Source: Sulfuriferula sp.
Lineage (GTDB): Bacteria; Pseudomonadota; Gammaproteobacteria; Burkholderiales; Sulfuriferulaceae
Direction of reading: 5' to 3'
NCBI GenBank assembly: GCA_031291235.1
Contig: JARLJL010000009.1
Coordinates: 433,993-497,992 of the forward strand
Length of the DNA stretch: 64,000 nucleotides
The position numbers and the translations under genes were made by a program. The notes below the pieces were generated by a model, which saw only the letters and a program-made list of their open reading frames with translations, did no database searches and was not told the DNA's origin. This document shows positions 1 through 8,598 of this stretch, one piece after another. Position 1 is the first letter of the stretch. The number at the start of each line of letters is the position of its first letter.

Positions 1-1534
1 TCCATCCGCCTGCGCGCGGCAGTAATGTCCCGGCGGATAATCCGACCAGCAATAATGGCACGCCCATACCGATAGCCAGCGAAAATAATGCCCAACCGCC
101 TAATACGGTATTGCCGGTTTGTGCGATATATGCCAGCGCGGCAGCCAGCGGCGGAGCAACGCAAGGGCCGACGATCAGGGCCGACAAACTGCCCATGATG
201 AACACGCCGATGAAATTGCCGCCTTTGACCTTGTTGCTGGCGTCGGAAAATTTGCTCTGTATGAAGCTCGGCAGCTGCAATTCGAAAAAGCCGAACATGG
301 AAAGTGCCAACGCGACGAATATACCGGCGCCGACGGAAAGGGCGATCGGATTCTGTAACGCATTGGAAATCAGTGTGCCTGACAAGGCGGCGGCCACGCC
401 GGCGACAGCGTAGGTGATGGCCATGCCCAGGACATAAGCCAGCGATAACAGAAATCCGGATAAACGCGTGACCTGCTTTTGCCCCGCAATAATGCCCGAC
501 AGAATGGGGATCATCGGAAACACGCAAGGCGTCAGCGCCAGCAACAGGCCGGCGCCGAAGAAGGTAACGATCACCACCCAGAATTGCCCGCCTTGCAAAG
601 CCCGCCGGATTTGCGAGTCTTCGTCGTTGCTTGTGGCTGCAGGGCTGGATGGTGCTGTCGGCGCGGCCACGCTGGCAGCTGAAGGGCCGGCACCCAGTTT
701 GATTAGTTGCGTTTGCGGCGGATAACAGATGCCCTTTTCGCTACAGCCCTGGTAATCGACGGCGATCTGGATAGCCTCATCCGGGTTAAGCGCGCGGCTT
801 AACGTTAAATGCGCAGCAAAATCATGGTGAAACACTTTCATTTCGCCGAAGTTAGGGTCGGTTTTGGTGTCGGCAGCGGGGAAATCGGTTTTGGCAACAG
901 CGATGCTGGCCGGTGTCTTCACGGTAAAATGAATCTTGTTCAGATATAAATAGTATTGCGGTGCAATATTGAAATTGGCCTCTATCGTTGTTGGGCTGGA
1001 CAGCGCAAGTTTGACGCCGAATGCCTGTTCCGGGGACAGGAAGTCATCGACAGTATTGGCAGCAGGACCGCCCAGCGAGCTCAGTGCTGCAGGTACCGAA
1101 GCCGGTGCTATCGGTGCGGCAGGAACGGGGGGCAGGGTGAACTGCTTGGTGCTGTCTATCGGGGTATAGCATACGCCCGCTTCGGCACAGCCCTGAGCCG
1201 TGCTTTTGAGCGTAATGCTGGTCGCACTGGTGCGGGTAAACGGCAGCTTGATTCGTACTTCGTCATGATAAATTTCTACGCTGCCGAAGCTGGGGTCCTG
1301 CTTGATTTTCCCGGCAGGGAACTGGGGCGAGCCTAGCGTTGCTCCGTTAAGACTGAATTTGAATTTGTTGCGATATAAATAGTAGCCATTGGCAATCTGG
1401 TAACGTACTTCCAGGTGTCCGGTATCAAGGAGTTGCGCAGAAAATTTGAAAGCCTGTTCCGGCTCAAGCAGATCATCGGCATGGACGGCTATAATCTGGC
1501 TGAAAAAAAGCATGATAAGCGCAAAAAAACGCAT
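1..1534 (-). CDS. dsbD: Thiol:disulfide interchange protein DsbD, 3' end outside window, duplicated N-terminal domain
   Basis: DsbD passes electrons from cytoplasmic thioredoxin across the inner membrane to periplasmic disulfide isomerases and cytochrome c maturation. About 511 codons are visible. A signal peptide (1-19, ending VHA) is followed by two successive DsbD-alpha-like immunoglobulin domains. The first has the cysteine pair C116/C122 (CAEAGVCYTP), the second C264/C270 (CSEKGICYPP). A Pro/Ala/Ser-rich linker leads to the membrane domain, which keeps both redox cysteines, C337 (LTPCVFP) and C458 (GPCVAPP). The C-terminal thioredoxin domain lies beyond the window edge. DsbD normally has one alpha domain, so the duplication is odd. 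The frame is open throughout. Start ATG has a GGGGG tract 8-9 bases upstream. Confidence 0.93.
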   Translation of the reverse strand, partial: MRFFALIMLFFSQIIAVHADDLLEPEQAFKFSAQLLDTGHLEVRYQIANGYYLYRNKFKFSLNGATLGSPQFPAGKIKQDPSFGSVEIYHDEVRIKLPFTRTSATSITLKSTAQGCAEAGVCYTPIDSTKQFTLPPVPAAPIAPASVPAALSSLGGPAANTVDDFLSPEQAFGVKLALSSPTTIEANFNIAPQYYLYLNKIHFTVKTPASIAVAKTDFPAADTKTDPNFGEMKVFHHDFAAHLTLSRALNPDEAIQIAVDYQGCSEKGICYPPQTQLIKLGAGPSAASVAAPTAPSSPAATSNDEDSQIRRALQGGQFWVVIVTFFGAGLLLALTPCVFPMIPILSGIIAGQKQVTRLSGFLLSLAYVLGMAITYAVAGVAAALSGTLISNALQNPIALSVGAGIFVALALSMFGFFELQLPSFIQSKFSDASNKVKGGNFIGVFIMGSLSALIVGPCVAPPLAAALAYIAQTGNTVLGGWALFSLAIGMGVPLLLVGLSAGTLLPRAGGW

Positions 1535-1656
1535 AAGTGAAATCCCCCGGAGCTTGTTGTTATACATTACGTACCAATATGGTTAAGATGTTTCTAGCGT
1601 CTGCAGCAGTCGGACAGGCCGTATACAAAATTGTTCAGTAGAGTTGAAGGGCGACC

Positions 1657-2061
1657 ATGCGTTTTTTAATAGGCTTCATTATAGTGTTGAGTTTCCCTGC
1701 ATTGGAAATTTATACACTGGTAAAAGTGTACCAAGCTATCGGCTGGTGGGTAATTGCATTGCTTGCCGTGTCTGCATTTGCCGGGGCGATGCTGATTGCA
1801 GAAGAGCGGCTGGCGTTTTTCGCCCGTATGATCATGACGGTACAGGGCGGCGGTTCGCCGTTTCGCGCCTTGTTCGAGAGCGGACGAACCATGCTGGCCG
1901 GCGGATTGTTAATTTTCCCCGGCGTTATCAGCGATGTGCTGGCTGTGCTGATTTTGTTGATACCCGCGCGTCTGTTCGGGCGCAAGTCGCAAGCGCCGGT
2001 GCCGTCCGATGTGATAGAAGGTGAATTCCGGCGCGAAGATAACGACAGGCTGGGCCGTTAA
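1657..2061 (+). CDS. fxsA: FxsA family cytoplasmic membrane protein
   Basis: A 134-residue inner-membrane protein with the FxsA family pattern: an N-terminal hydrophobic helix with a FPALEIY motif, a second helix around 25-45 (WWVIALLAVSAFAGAMLI), an amphipathic stretch, and a third helix near 75-98. The tail is polar and charged. In Escherichia coli FxsA overproduction relieves F-plasmid exclusion of phage T7; its normal role is unknown. The start is supported by GAAGG seven bases upstream. It lies divergent from dsbD and 51 bases before glmU. Confidence 0.85.
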   Translation: MRFLIGFIIVLSFPALEIYTLVKVYQAIGWWVIALLAVSAFAGAMLIAEERLAFFARMIMTVQGGGSPFRALFESGRTMLAGGLLIFPGVISDVLAVLILLIPARLFGRKSQAPVPSDVIEGEFRREDNDRLGR

Positions 2062-2072
2062 TCAGGCGGATT

Positions 2073-2081
2073 TGCTATACT
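2073..2081 (+). promoter_or_regulatory. Probable extended -10 promoter for glmU-glmS
   Basis: TGCTATACT is an extended -10 element (TGn plus a near-consensus TATACT) about 32 bases before the glmU start. No convincing -35 hexamer lies upstream, which is typical of extended -10 promoters. It overlaps the sequence just after the fxsA stop codon. Confidence 0.5.
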
Positions 2082-2112
2082 AGCGCAGTCTCGATAAGGC
2101 AGAACAATCATC

Positions 2113-3489
2113 ATGATTTCCCCCTTTAATGTAGTCATTCTCGCTGCCGGTCGCGGCACGCGCATGATGTCGGATTTACCCAAGGTATTGCACCCTCTGG
2201 CCGGCAGACCCATGCTCGCCCATTTGCTGGATACTGCGCGCAGTCTGGATCCGCTGCAAATCTGCGTGGTTTACGGTTACGGTGGCGAGCAAGTGCCGCA
2301 AGCGATCGGCGGTACTGACATCACCTGGGTGCTGCAAGCTGAACAGCACGGCACGGGACACGCCGTGCAGCAAGTATTGCCGTATTTGGCGGGTTCCGGC
2401 GTGACCCTGATTCTGTATGGCGATGTGCCGTTGACGACGGCCGACACCATGCGCGCGCTGACCGCAGTTGCGGTACAGGATAAGCTGGCGCTGCTGACGG
2501 TAAATATGGACGACCCGTCCGGTTACGGGCGCATTGTGCGCGATGCTTGCGGGAAGGTTTTGGCTATCGTCGAACATAAGGATGCCGATGCGCAAACGCG
2601 TACCATTACTGAAGTGAATACCGGGTTGATGGCGTTGCCTACCCACAGGCTGGCCGGATGGTTGTCGCGGTTGAGTAATGACAATGCTCAGGGAGAATAT
2701 TATTTGACCGATATCATCGCGATGGCAGTCGCCGACGGCGTTGCGGTACAAACCTGCCAGCCTGCGCATCATCGGGAAATTCTCGGCGTGAACAGCAAGG
2801 CGCAACTGGCGCAACTGGAGCGCTTGCATCAGCACGAGGTGGCCAATCGGTTGATGATGCAAGGCGTGACCCTGCTCGATCCGGCGCGCCTGGACGTGCG
2901 CGGCAGCCTGCATTGCGGGCGCGATGTCATGATTGATGTCGGTTGCGTGTTTGAGGGTCGTGTGGAACTGGGTAATAACGTGAGTGTAGGCGCTCACTGT
3001 GTGCTGCAGAATGTCAGGATAGGCGCCGGTACGCAAATCGCGGCGTTTTCTCATCTGGTCGACGCCACAGTTGGAACGGATAACCACATCGGCCCGTTTA
3101 CGCGATTGCGTCCCGGTACGGTATTGGCTGCCGACGTGCATGTCGGGAATTTTGTCGAGATCAAGAATAGTCAGGTCGATGACGGTTCCAAGATCAATCA
3201 TTTATCCTATGTCGGCGATAGCACCGTAGGCAAGCAGGTAAATATCGGCGCCGGCACCATTACCTGCAATTACGACGGCGCCAACAAGCATCGTACCGTG
3301 ATCGAGGATAATGCCTTCATCGGCTCGGATACTCAGCTGGTTGCGCCGGTCACCGTCGGCAAAGGCGCCACTATCGGCGCCGGCTCTACCATCACCAGAG
3401 ACGCGCCAGCCGGAGAGTTGACGCTGTCGCGTAGCAAGCAGTTAACCATCACCGGCTGGCAGCGTCCGGTCAAAAAGTCGAAAGGATAG
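2113..3489 (+). CDS. glmU: Bifunctional UDP-GlcNAc pyrophosphorylase / GlcN-1-P acetyltransferase
   Basis: Catalyses the last two steps of UDP-N-acetylglucosamine synthesis in the cytoplasm: acetylation of glucosamine-1-phosphate and uridylylation, feeding peptidoglycan and lipopolysaccharide. The 458 residues match the family length. The N-terminal nucleotidyltransferase carries LAAGRGTRM and PKVLHPL (residues 10-30). The C-terminal half is a left-handed beta-helix of hexapeptide repeats with the acetyltransferase residues in the RLRPGT...VEIKNS...NHLSYVGD region. It lies 2 bases upstream of glmS, so the two steps flanking GlcN-1-P formation are co-transcribed. Confidence 0.97.
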   Translation: MISPFNVVILAAGRGTRMMSDLPKVLHPLAGRPMLAHLLDTARSLDPLQICVVYGYGGEQVPQAIGGTDITWVLQAEQHGTGHAVQQVLPYLAGSGVTLILYGDVPLTTADTMRALTAVAVQDKLALLTVNMDDPSGYGRIVRDACGKVLAIVEHKDADAQTRTITEVNTGLMALPTHRLAGWLSRLSNDNAQGEYYLTDIIAMAVADGVAVQTCQPAHHREILGVNSKAQLAQLERLHQHEVANRLMMQGVTLLDPARLDVRGSLHCGRDVMIDVGCVFEGRVELGNNVSVGAHCVLQNVRIGAGTQIAAFSHLVDATVGTDNHIGPFTRLRPGTVLAADVHVGNFVEIKNSQVDDGSKINHLSYVGDSTVGKQVNIGAGTITCNYDGANKHRTVIEDNAFIGSDTQLVAPVTVGKGATIGAGSTITRDAPAGELTLSRSKQLTITGWQRPVKKSKG

Positions 3490-3491
3490 CC

Positions 3492-5321
3492 ATGTGCGGC
3501 ATTGTAGGGGCAGTAGCGCAACGTAACGTCGTACCCATTTTGCTGGAAGGTCTGCGTCGTCTGGAGTACCGCGGCTACGACTCGGCCGGTCTGGTGGTAA
3601 TTAATCACGGTCTGCACCGCGTGCGCAGCATCGGTCGTGTGGCGGCATTGGCAGATGCCGTACAGCAGCAGCATGTACAGGGTCAGTGGGGCATCGCGCA
3701 TACGCGCTGGGCAACGCATGGCGCACCCAATGAGGCGAATGCGCATCCGCATGTCAGCCACGACCTGATCGCCGTCGTGCATAACGGCATCATCGAAAAT
3801 TATGAAATCCTGCGTCAGCGTCTGCGCGAGTTGGGTTATGTATTCACTTCGGAAACCGATACGGAAGTGATCGCTCACCTGGTGCATCACTATTACAAAA
3901 TGGACGGCGATTTACTGGCGGCAGTGCGTAGCGCCGTAGCCGATTTGCAGGGTGCGTTTGCGATTGGCGTAGTTGCTGCCGATGCCCCGCAGCGCCTGAT
4001 ATGTGCTCGTCGCGGCAGTCCGTTGCTAATAGGCCTGGGCATAGAAGAAAATTTCATTGCATCAGACGTATCGGCATTGTTGCCGGTAACGCAAAAGGTC
4101 GTATATCTGGAAGAAGGCGATATCGCCGACATCGGTTTGTTGCATGTCGATATCTATAATGCTGCCGGACAGCGCGTCGAGCGCAATATTTTCATCTCCG
4201 AGCAGTCGTCGGAAATGTCCGAGCTGGGTAATTACCGGCATTTCATGCAAAAGGAAATCCATGAACAGCCGCGTGCTCTGACCGACACGCTGCACGATGC
4301 CGTGATGGGCGAACGCCTGTTGCCGGAGCTGTTCGGCTTCGATGCGGCAGCGGTATTTGCCGAGATCGATGCCGTCACCATTCTGGCCTGCGGCACCAGT
4401 TTTCATGCCGGTAAAGTGGCGAGCTACTGGATAGAGTCGCTGGCAGGTATTACCTGTCGCGCTGAAATTGCCAGCGAGTACCGCTATCGCGACAGCGTGC
4501 CCAACCCGCGTGCGCTGGTAGTGACTTTATCGCAATCGGGCGAGACTGCCGACACGCTGGCTGCATTGAATCATGCCAAAGCGCTGGGACATGAACATAC
4601 TCTGTCGATTTGCAATGTGCCGGAATCGGCACTGGTGCGTGCTTCCAAATTACGCTTCCTGACACGCGCCGGCCCCGAAATCGGCGTAGCCTCGACCAAA
4701 GCCTTTACCACGCAATTGGCTGCGCTATTCCTGCTCACGTTACTGCTCGCCAAGCAGCGCGGACGTCTGACCCCCGCGGCGGAAACTGCCTATATCGCTG
4801 AATTGCGCGCATTGCCAGTAGAAGTGCAGCGCGTACTGGCGCTGGAGCCCGCCGTAGCGCTATGGGCGGAACGCTTTGCCGACAAACAGCACGCCTTGTT
4901 CCTTGGCCGCGGCATGCATTACCCGATTGCCATGGAAGGCGCGCTCAAACTCAAGGAAATCTCCTACATCCACGCCGAAGCCTACCCCGCAGGCGAGCTC
5001 AAACACGGCCCGCTGGCGCTGGTAGATAAAGACATGCCGGTCGTCGCTATCGCCCCCAACGATGCGCTGCTGGAAAAACTTAAATCCAATTTGCAGGAAG
5101 TGCGCGCACGCGGCGGCGAACTGTATGTGTTCGCCGATGCCGATACCCACATTAGCGCCAGCGAAGGCGTGCATGTGATCCAGCTGATGGATAATGCAGG
5201 TTGGTTGTCGCCGATATTGCACACTATTCCGCTGCAATTGCTGTCCTATCATGCCGCGTTGCAAAAAGGTACGGACGTAGACAAGCCGCGCAATCTGGCC
5301 AAATCGGTGACGGTGGAATAG
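3492..5321 (+). CDS. glmS: Glutamine--fructose-6-phosphate aminotransferase (isomerizing)
   Basis: Makes glucosamine-6-phosphate from fructose-6-phosphate and glutamine, the committed step of amino-sugar synthesis. At 609 residues it matches the E. coli enzyme. The N-terminal class II glutaminase starts MCGIVGA with Cys2 as nucleophile after Met removal. Two SIS sugar-isomerase domains follow ([19 protein letters not shown]), and the C-terminus ends [13 protein letters not shown], the conserved fructose-6-phosphate site tail. No glmS-ribozyme-like sequence fits in the 2-base gap to glmU. Confidence 0.97.
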   Translation: MCGIVGAVAQRNVVPILLEGLRRLEYRGYDSAGLVVINHGLHRVRSIGRVAALADAVQQQHVQGQWGIAHTRWATHGAPNEANAHPHVSHDLIAVVHNGIIENYEILRQRLRELGYVFTSETDTEVIAHLVHHYYKMDGDLLAAVRSAVADLQGAFAIGVVAADAPQRLICARRGSPLLIGLGIEENFIASDVSALLPVTQKVVYLEEGDIADIGLLHVDIYNAAGQRVERNIFISEQSSEMSELGNYRHFMQKEIHEQPRALTDTLHDAVMGERLLPELFGFDAAAVFAEIDAVTILACGTSFHAGKVASYWIESLAGITCRAEIASEYRYRDSVPNPRALVVTLSQSGETADTLAALNHAKALGHEHTLSICNVPESALVRASKLRFLTRAGPEIGVASTKAFTTQLAALFLLTLLLAKQRGRLTPAAETAYIAELRALPVEVQRVLALEPAVALWAERFADKQHALFLGRGMHYPIAMEGALKLKEISYIHAEAYPAGELKHGPLALVDKDMPVVAIAPNDALLEKLKSNLQEVRARGGELYVFADADTHISASEGVHVIQLMDNAGWLSPILHTIPLQLLSYHAALQKGTDVDKPRNLAKSVTVE

Positions 5322-5378
5322 TTTGCTGCCGTCATCCAGATAATTGTTCGGCGGTTTGCCGCAAGCAAATAGTCGGCG

Positions 5379-5443
5379 CAAGATATTGCTTGTATCTTGC
5401 ATCGATTCATCTATCCTGAATAGAGTCATATTCGAACGTTCGA
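5379..5443. repeat. Two inverted repeats upstream of the small membrane-protein cluster
   Basis: CAAGATA-N7-TATCTTG occupies 5379-5399 and the perfect 12-base palindrome TCGAACGTTCGA occupies 5432-5443, 31 bases before the first small gene. The first could be part of a glmS transcript end, but no T-run follows it. The second is placed like an operator. I recognise neither as a known binding site. Confidence 0.45.
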
Positions 5444-5474
5444 GTTCATGCAGGTTCATTCAGGAGTACCGAAA

Positions 5475-5621
5475 ATGCTTGGAACTATCGCGTTTATTCT
5501 GATCGTCCTCTGGATTCTGGGCCTGGTTTCCTCCTACACCATGGGCGGATTCATACATATTCTCCTGATCATCGCCATTGTGGTGATATTGCTGCGAGTC
5601 ATTCAAGGCCGACGCCTGTAA
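5475..5621 (+). CDS. Small lmo0937-type membrane protein (48 aa)
   Basis: A 48-residue protein of two hydrophobic helices separated by a short SSYTMGGFIH turn and ending in a basic RRL tail. The start MLGTIAFILIVLWILGLVSS and the TMGG turn match the lmo0937/DUF5670 family of tiny membrane proteins, found across bacteria and often near stress genes. Function is unknown. CAGGAG lies 8 bases before the ATG. It heads a run of five small same-strand membrane or stress genes. Confidence 0.75.
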   Translation: MLGTIAFILIVLWILGLVSSYTMGGFIHILLIIAIVVILLRVIQGRRL

Positions 5622-5653
5622 CAACCTGAAAATCACCGTACGGGAGACTTGGG

Positions 5654-5866
5654 ATGAGCGCATTCAAAATGTTCGCAGTCGTACTAATCGTAGCCGGCGG
5701 TTTGGCATTGCCCTATGGCGGGTTTAGTTATACCAAGGAAACGCATCAGGCCAAAATCGGACCGATAGCGCTGTCGGTCAAAGACAGGGAAACTGTCAAT
5801 ATCCCGGTCTGGGCTGGCGTAGGCGCAATCGTGGCAGGGGTGGTTCTGTTGTTTGTACGCAAGTAG
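5654..5866 (+). CDS. Small two-helix membrane protein, DUF3185-like
   Basis: A 70-residue protein with an N-terminal hydrophobic helix (5-22), a central periplasmic segment (YTKETHQAKIGPIALSVKDRETVNIP) and a C-terminal helix (50-68) ending in RK. This layout resembles the DUF3185-like family found next to CsbD, BON and lmo0937-type proteins. Function is unknown. GGGAG lies about 10 bases upstream of the ATG. It follows the 48-residue gene by 32 bases. Confidence 0.6.
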   Translation: MSAFKMFAVVLIVAGGLALPYGGFSYTKETHQAKIGPIALSVKDRETVNIPVWAGVGAIVAGVVLLFVRK

Positions 5867-5963
5867 CGGCAATTATGGCCGGTTACTGTTAACGCACGGG
5901 ATTCCGGGTAGGTGCACAACGGAGTTCGCCCGTTTTATGTAAACCCAATGATAGAGGCTCACC

Positions 5964-6311
5964 ATGAATGCGATAGAACGTGCAGCTGAAAAAAGTATGG
6001 AAGCATTAGCCGATGAAGTCAGCAAAGAACAACTGATTGCCGATTTCAAGGCGGTCGTGACAGATGCAGAAGCCCTGCTGAAAGCAACTGCCAGCCAAAG
6101 CGGCGAGAAACTGACCGAGGTGCGTGCCAAGGCGGAAGAGTCGCTCAGGATTGCGAAAGCGAGGATGGCGGAAGCACAGGAAGCCATGCTGGCCAGGACC
6201 AAAGCCGCAGCTAAGGCGACGGACGTATACGTTCATGAAAACCCGTGGAAAGCCATCGGTATTGCCGCCGGTGTCGGATTGCTGGTCGGCCTGCTTATCG
6301 GTCGTCGCTAA
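5964..6311 (+). CDS. ElaB/YqjD/DUF883 family protein
   Basis: A 115-residue protein: a long charged helix (1-85, rich in Ala, Glu, Lys) followed by a C-terminal membrane helix with ENPWKAIGIAAGVGLLVGLLIGRR-type sequence, the hallmark of the DUF883 (ElaB/YqjD) family. In E. coli these are stationary-phase tail-anchored inner-membrane proteins, and YqjD can bind ribosomes. The next two genes are YqjE-like and YqjK-like, so the E. coli yqjD-yqjE-yqjK order is conserved. Confidence 0.85.
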   Translation: MNAIERAAEKSMEALADEVSKEQLIADFKAVVTDAEALLKATASQSGEKLTEVRAKAEESLRIAKARMAEAQEAMLARTKAAAKATDVYVHENPWKAIGIAAGVGLLVGLLIGRR

Positions 6312-6316
6312 TTCCT

Positions 6317-6709
6317 ATGTCTGAAAACGCATTCGGCGAGAGCAAAGGGCTGCTGGCGTCGCTGACCGCGCTGGGTGCAACGCTGATTGCCATCGCGCAT
6401 ACGCGACTTGAGTTATTGTCGGTAGATATTGAAGAAGATCGGCAGCATTTTTTGTCGCTACTGGTGCTGACCCTGATTGCCTTGTTCTGTCTTGGGGTTG
6501 GCGTGGTACTGGCAATCATATTGCTAGTCGCTGTATTCTGGGACACGCATCGTCTGCTGGTGCTCGGTGTGCTTGCCGGGTGTTTTCTGGTCGCTGGCAT
6601 GTCTGCATGGTTGTTCGCCATGCACAAATCGCGAACCAAGCCGAGAATTTTCACATCGAGTCTGTCAGAATTGTTAAAAGACCGCCAGCATCTGATTTCT
6701 CGCCATTAA
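6317..6709 (+). CDS. YqjE-like phage-holin-X family membrane protein
   Basis: A 130-residue protein beginning MSENAFGESKGLLASL, with two adjacent membrane helices (about 45-70 and 76-100) and a basic C-terminus. The pattern fits the Holin-X/YqjE family of inner-membrane proteins; despite the family name nothing phage-related is nearby. I chose the ATG at 6317, 5 bases after the DUF883 stop, because the upstream extension in the same frame lies inside that gene. Confidence 0.8.
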   Translation: MSENAFGESKGLLASLTALGATLIAIAHTRLELLSVDIEEDRQHFLSLLVLTLIALFCLGVGVVLAIILLVAVFWDTHRLLVLGVLAGCFLVAGMSAWLFAMHKSRTKPRIFTSSLSELLKDRQHLISRH

Positions 6710-6710
6710 C

Positions 6711-6992
6711 ATGATGAACCCGAAAATGCCGCCGCCGACAGAACGCCGCGAACGATTGATTGCTCAGGCCGCCGCGCAGCGTGCAGCGCTGGCGCAAAAC
6801 ATTGAGTCGTGGCGTACCCCGCTGGCGCACGTCGATCGGGGTTTGATGGCGTTACGCTATATCAAACGCCATCCTGTCTGGATAGTCGGCGGTATCGCAG
6901 TGCTTGCTGTAGTGAGTCCCGGTCGCGCTGGGAAATGGCTGGGACGCGGCCTGGCGGCCTGGAAAATAATACAAACAGTGCGCGGCAAGTAG
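6711..6992 (+). CDS. YqjK-like family protein
   Basis: A 93-residue protein with an N-terminal basic helix (ERRERLIAQAAAQRAALAQ) and a C-terminal hydrophobic segment (HPVWIVGGIAVLAVVSP) followed by RAGKWLGRGLAAW. This is the YqjK-like family pattern. Translation probably couples to the preceding gene, as the ATG lies 1 base after its stop; a second in-frame ATG at 6714 is also possible. It is the last gene of the yqjDEK-like operon and faces the anti-sigma gene convergently. Confidence 0.75.
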   Translation: MMNPKMPPPTERRERLIAQAAAQRAALAQNIESWRTPLAHVDRGLMALRYIKRHPVWIVGGIAVLAVVSPGRAGKWLGRGLAAWKIIQTVRGK

Positions 6993-7064
6993 GCCGAACC
7001 GGAAAATTGCGAATAGAATTTACGACTTCAATTGAGCCGAGTGCCAAATGGCATTGGTGCAATT

Positions 7065-7853
7065 TTAACTCGGCGCACATTGCGCCTGGGCCTGAAGAAT
7101 ATGGGCAAGTGCCAGGAGTTCGCGTGTGTCCAGATCGGAAATCATCCAGTAAATCATTCCGGCTTCATTCCAGTGCGCAAGATGATAGCCATGAATCGAT
7201 AGCGTATGTATCGCAATTTGTCTCGCGTCGACAGCAGGCCACATGTAAACGTTGATCGGATGTAAGTGGTGACGGTATACCAGTGCCGCGACAGCATGTT
7301 GATCGATATAGTCCAGCCGGCCGCCAATGAGTGGAAAACCCTGAGCGGTCAGGTCGTTGACACACGGAGCGAAATCGAGCTTGCCGTTGAACCAGGGTTT
7401 TACTGTGTGCTGATCGGAAGATGCAACATCGGCAAGATGATTTGCCATCAAAGAACGTACGTGGCTGGAAACCACTTCTTCGGCGAGAAGGTCATCGGAG
7501 GACGGCGTTGCCAGATAAAGTGCGGCACTACATATCAATGCAATGAGCGAAACGGATGTCGCACCGACATTAAACCAGTTCCAGAAACTAAGGCGCCATG
7601 GCCGTTTCGGTTGTATGGCCGGCAGCTGTTGTTCGACAGCCAGTGTTGCTTTGATGCGGTCTTCCAGCCCGTCCGGTGCCTGGAAATAGGTCGCATGCAG
7701 TTTGACTGCATCGCGGAGCTCACTCTGGATAATAAAGGCGTTTTGGCAGGCAAGACAGGCTGACAGGTGCTGATCTATTTCTTCGGCTTCGGATAAGCCT
7801 AATTCCTGATCCCCGTATGCAGTGAGTAGCTTCAGAGTTTGTTTGCAGTCCAT
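7065..7853 (-). CDS. Zinc-finger (ZAS) anti-sigma factor, transmembrane
   Basis: The probable antagonist of the ECF sigma factor encoded just upstream. The cytoplasmic N-terminus carries the zinc anti-sigma motif H-x3-C-x2-C (HLSACLAC, about residues 30-37). A single membrane helix lies around 95-120 (NVGATSVSLIALICSAALYL). The periplasmic C-terminus has GGRLDYIDQHAVAALVYRHH and a conserved HWNEAGMIYWMISD segment seen in betaproteobacterial anti-sigma factors. I chose the ATG at 7853, with GAGGA 8 bases upstream, over an in-frame TTG at 7868. The sigma stop lies 11 bases before this ATG, so the two are co-transcribed. Confidence 0.85.
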   Translation of the reverse strand: MDCKQTLKLLTAYGDQELGLSEAEEIDQHLSACLACQNAFIIQSELRDAVKLHATYFQAPDGLEDRIKATLAVEQQLPAIQPKRPWRLSFWNWFNVGATSVSLIALICSAALYLATPSSDDLLAEEVVSSHVRSLMANHLADVASSDQHTVKPWFNGKLDFAPCVNDLTAQGFPLIGGRLDYIDQHAVAALVYRHHLHPINVYMWPAVDARQIAIHTLSIHGYHLAHWNEAGMIYWMISDLDTRELLALAHILQAQAQCAPS

Positions 7854-7864
7854 CGCGCGATTCC

Positions 7865-8407
7865 TCAATTCATCTGTTCAAGGCATGCTCGCAGCAGTTT
7901 GCGGCCGCGTGCCAAGCGTGACATTACCGTTCCGATGGGTATGCACGCGATTTGGGAAATTTCCTTATAGGACAAGTTCTCCAGTTCCCTTAGCACCAAT
8001 ATTTCGCGAAATTCTACGGGTAACTGTATTAGCGCCTGATCCAGCAGGTGCTTATCGTCGATTTGGGTAAGGATCGCTACGGGATTGCTGTCCGGCTGAT
8101 CACATAATGTCGCTGATTCAGTTGCGTTGAGATCTTCAAATGCCTCATCGTAAAAGACATGAGCAGCATGGTCACGATTCTGTTGTAACCAGGTGTAGGC
8201 GGTGTTCCTGACGATGGCAAGCAGCCATGCCCGCGCATCATCGCCGCGAAACCCATCGAAGAATTTGAATGCACGCAGGTATGCTTCCTGCACGATATCT
8301 TGCGCATCCTGATCGTTGTGAGTCAGCCATCGCGCCAGATTGTAAGCGGCGTTCAAATGTGGCAATGCTATCTCTCTGAACCGCTGGGCTCTCATTGCAT
8401 CAGTCAC
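7865..8407 (-). CDS. ECF-type RNA polymerase sigma factor
   Basis: A 180-residue sigma-70 family protein with region 2 (HNDQDAQDIVQEAYLRAFKFF, core binding and -10 recognition) and region 4 (LPVEFREILVLRELENLSYKEIS plus IGTVMSRLARGRKLL, the -35 recognition helix-turn-helix); no regions 1 or 3. The start is GTG, preceded by GGGG. It is co-transcribed with the anti-sigma gene and divergent from a phosphoesterase-cupredoxin pair. Matching GGAATA-N17-GTAT elements face both ways in the gap, suggesting autoregulation and control of the divergent operon. Confidence 0.92.
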   Translation of the reverse strand: MTDAMRAQRFREIALPHLNAAYNLARWLTHNDQDAQDIVQEAYLRAFKFFDGFRGDDARAWLLAIVRNTAYTWLQQNRDHAAHVFYDEAFEDLNATESATLCDQPDSNPVAILTQIDDKHLLDQALIQLPVEFREILVLRELENLSYKEISQIACIPIGTVMSRLARGRKLLRACLEQMN

Positions 8408-8425
8408 AGCTACCCCATCGTTTGG

Positions 8426-8454
8426 ATATACCGATTAGCGCCCAATTGTATTCC
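8426..8454 (-). promoter_or_regulatory. Candidate ECF promoter for the sigma/anti-sigma operon
   Basis: Reading leftwards, GGAATA (8454-8449), 17 bases, then GTATAT (8431-8426). The GGAAT -35 is the typical ECF element, and the same pair with the same spacing faces the other way at 8523-8551. The predicted transcript starts about 13 bases before the GTG start codon of the sigma gene. Confidence 0.5.
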
Positions 8455-8522
8455 TGCATTTTTCTTAAATCAATTTAATGGGTACGTGTTTGCCTGAATC
8501 GGTAAAGTATTTTAATTGTTCG

Positions 8523-8551
8523 GGAATAAGTTAACGTTATCGGCAGTATTG
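8523..8551 (+). promoter_or_regulatory. Candidate ECF promoter for the phosphoesterase-cupredoxin operon
   Basis: GGAATA (8523-8528), 17 bases, then GTATTG (8546-8551), the mirror of the element found on the opposite strand. The predicted start site near 8558 leaves about 40 bases of leader before the phosphoesterase ATG. Confidence 0.5.
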
Positions 8552-8598
8552 CAAGCTGTAAGCATTTGATACTTAACAGCCATTCTTGGAGAAAAAAA

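Noticed and set aside
2176..3201. Long open frame antisense to glmU (341 codons)
   Set aside because: Composition is that of a shadow frame (His/Arg/Gln-rich, no domain), and glmU on the other strand is certain.
6317..6709. Phage holin (prophage remnant)
   Set aside because: Family name only; it belongs to the chromosomal yqjD-yqjE-yqjK order and no other phage genes are near.
7036..7074. Terminator hairpin GCCGAGT/ACTCGGC between yqjK-like and anti-sigma genes
   Set aside because: One arm lies in the final codons of the anti-sigma gene, the loop is long and no T-run follows on either strand.
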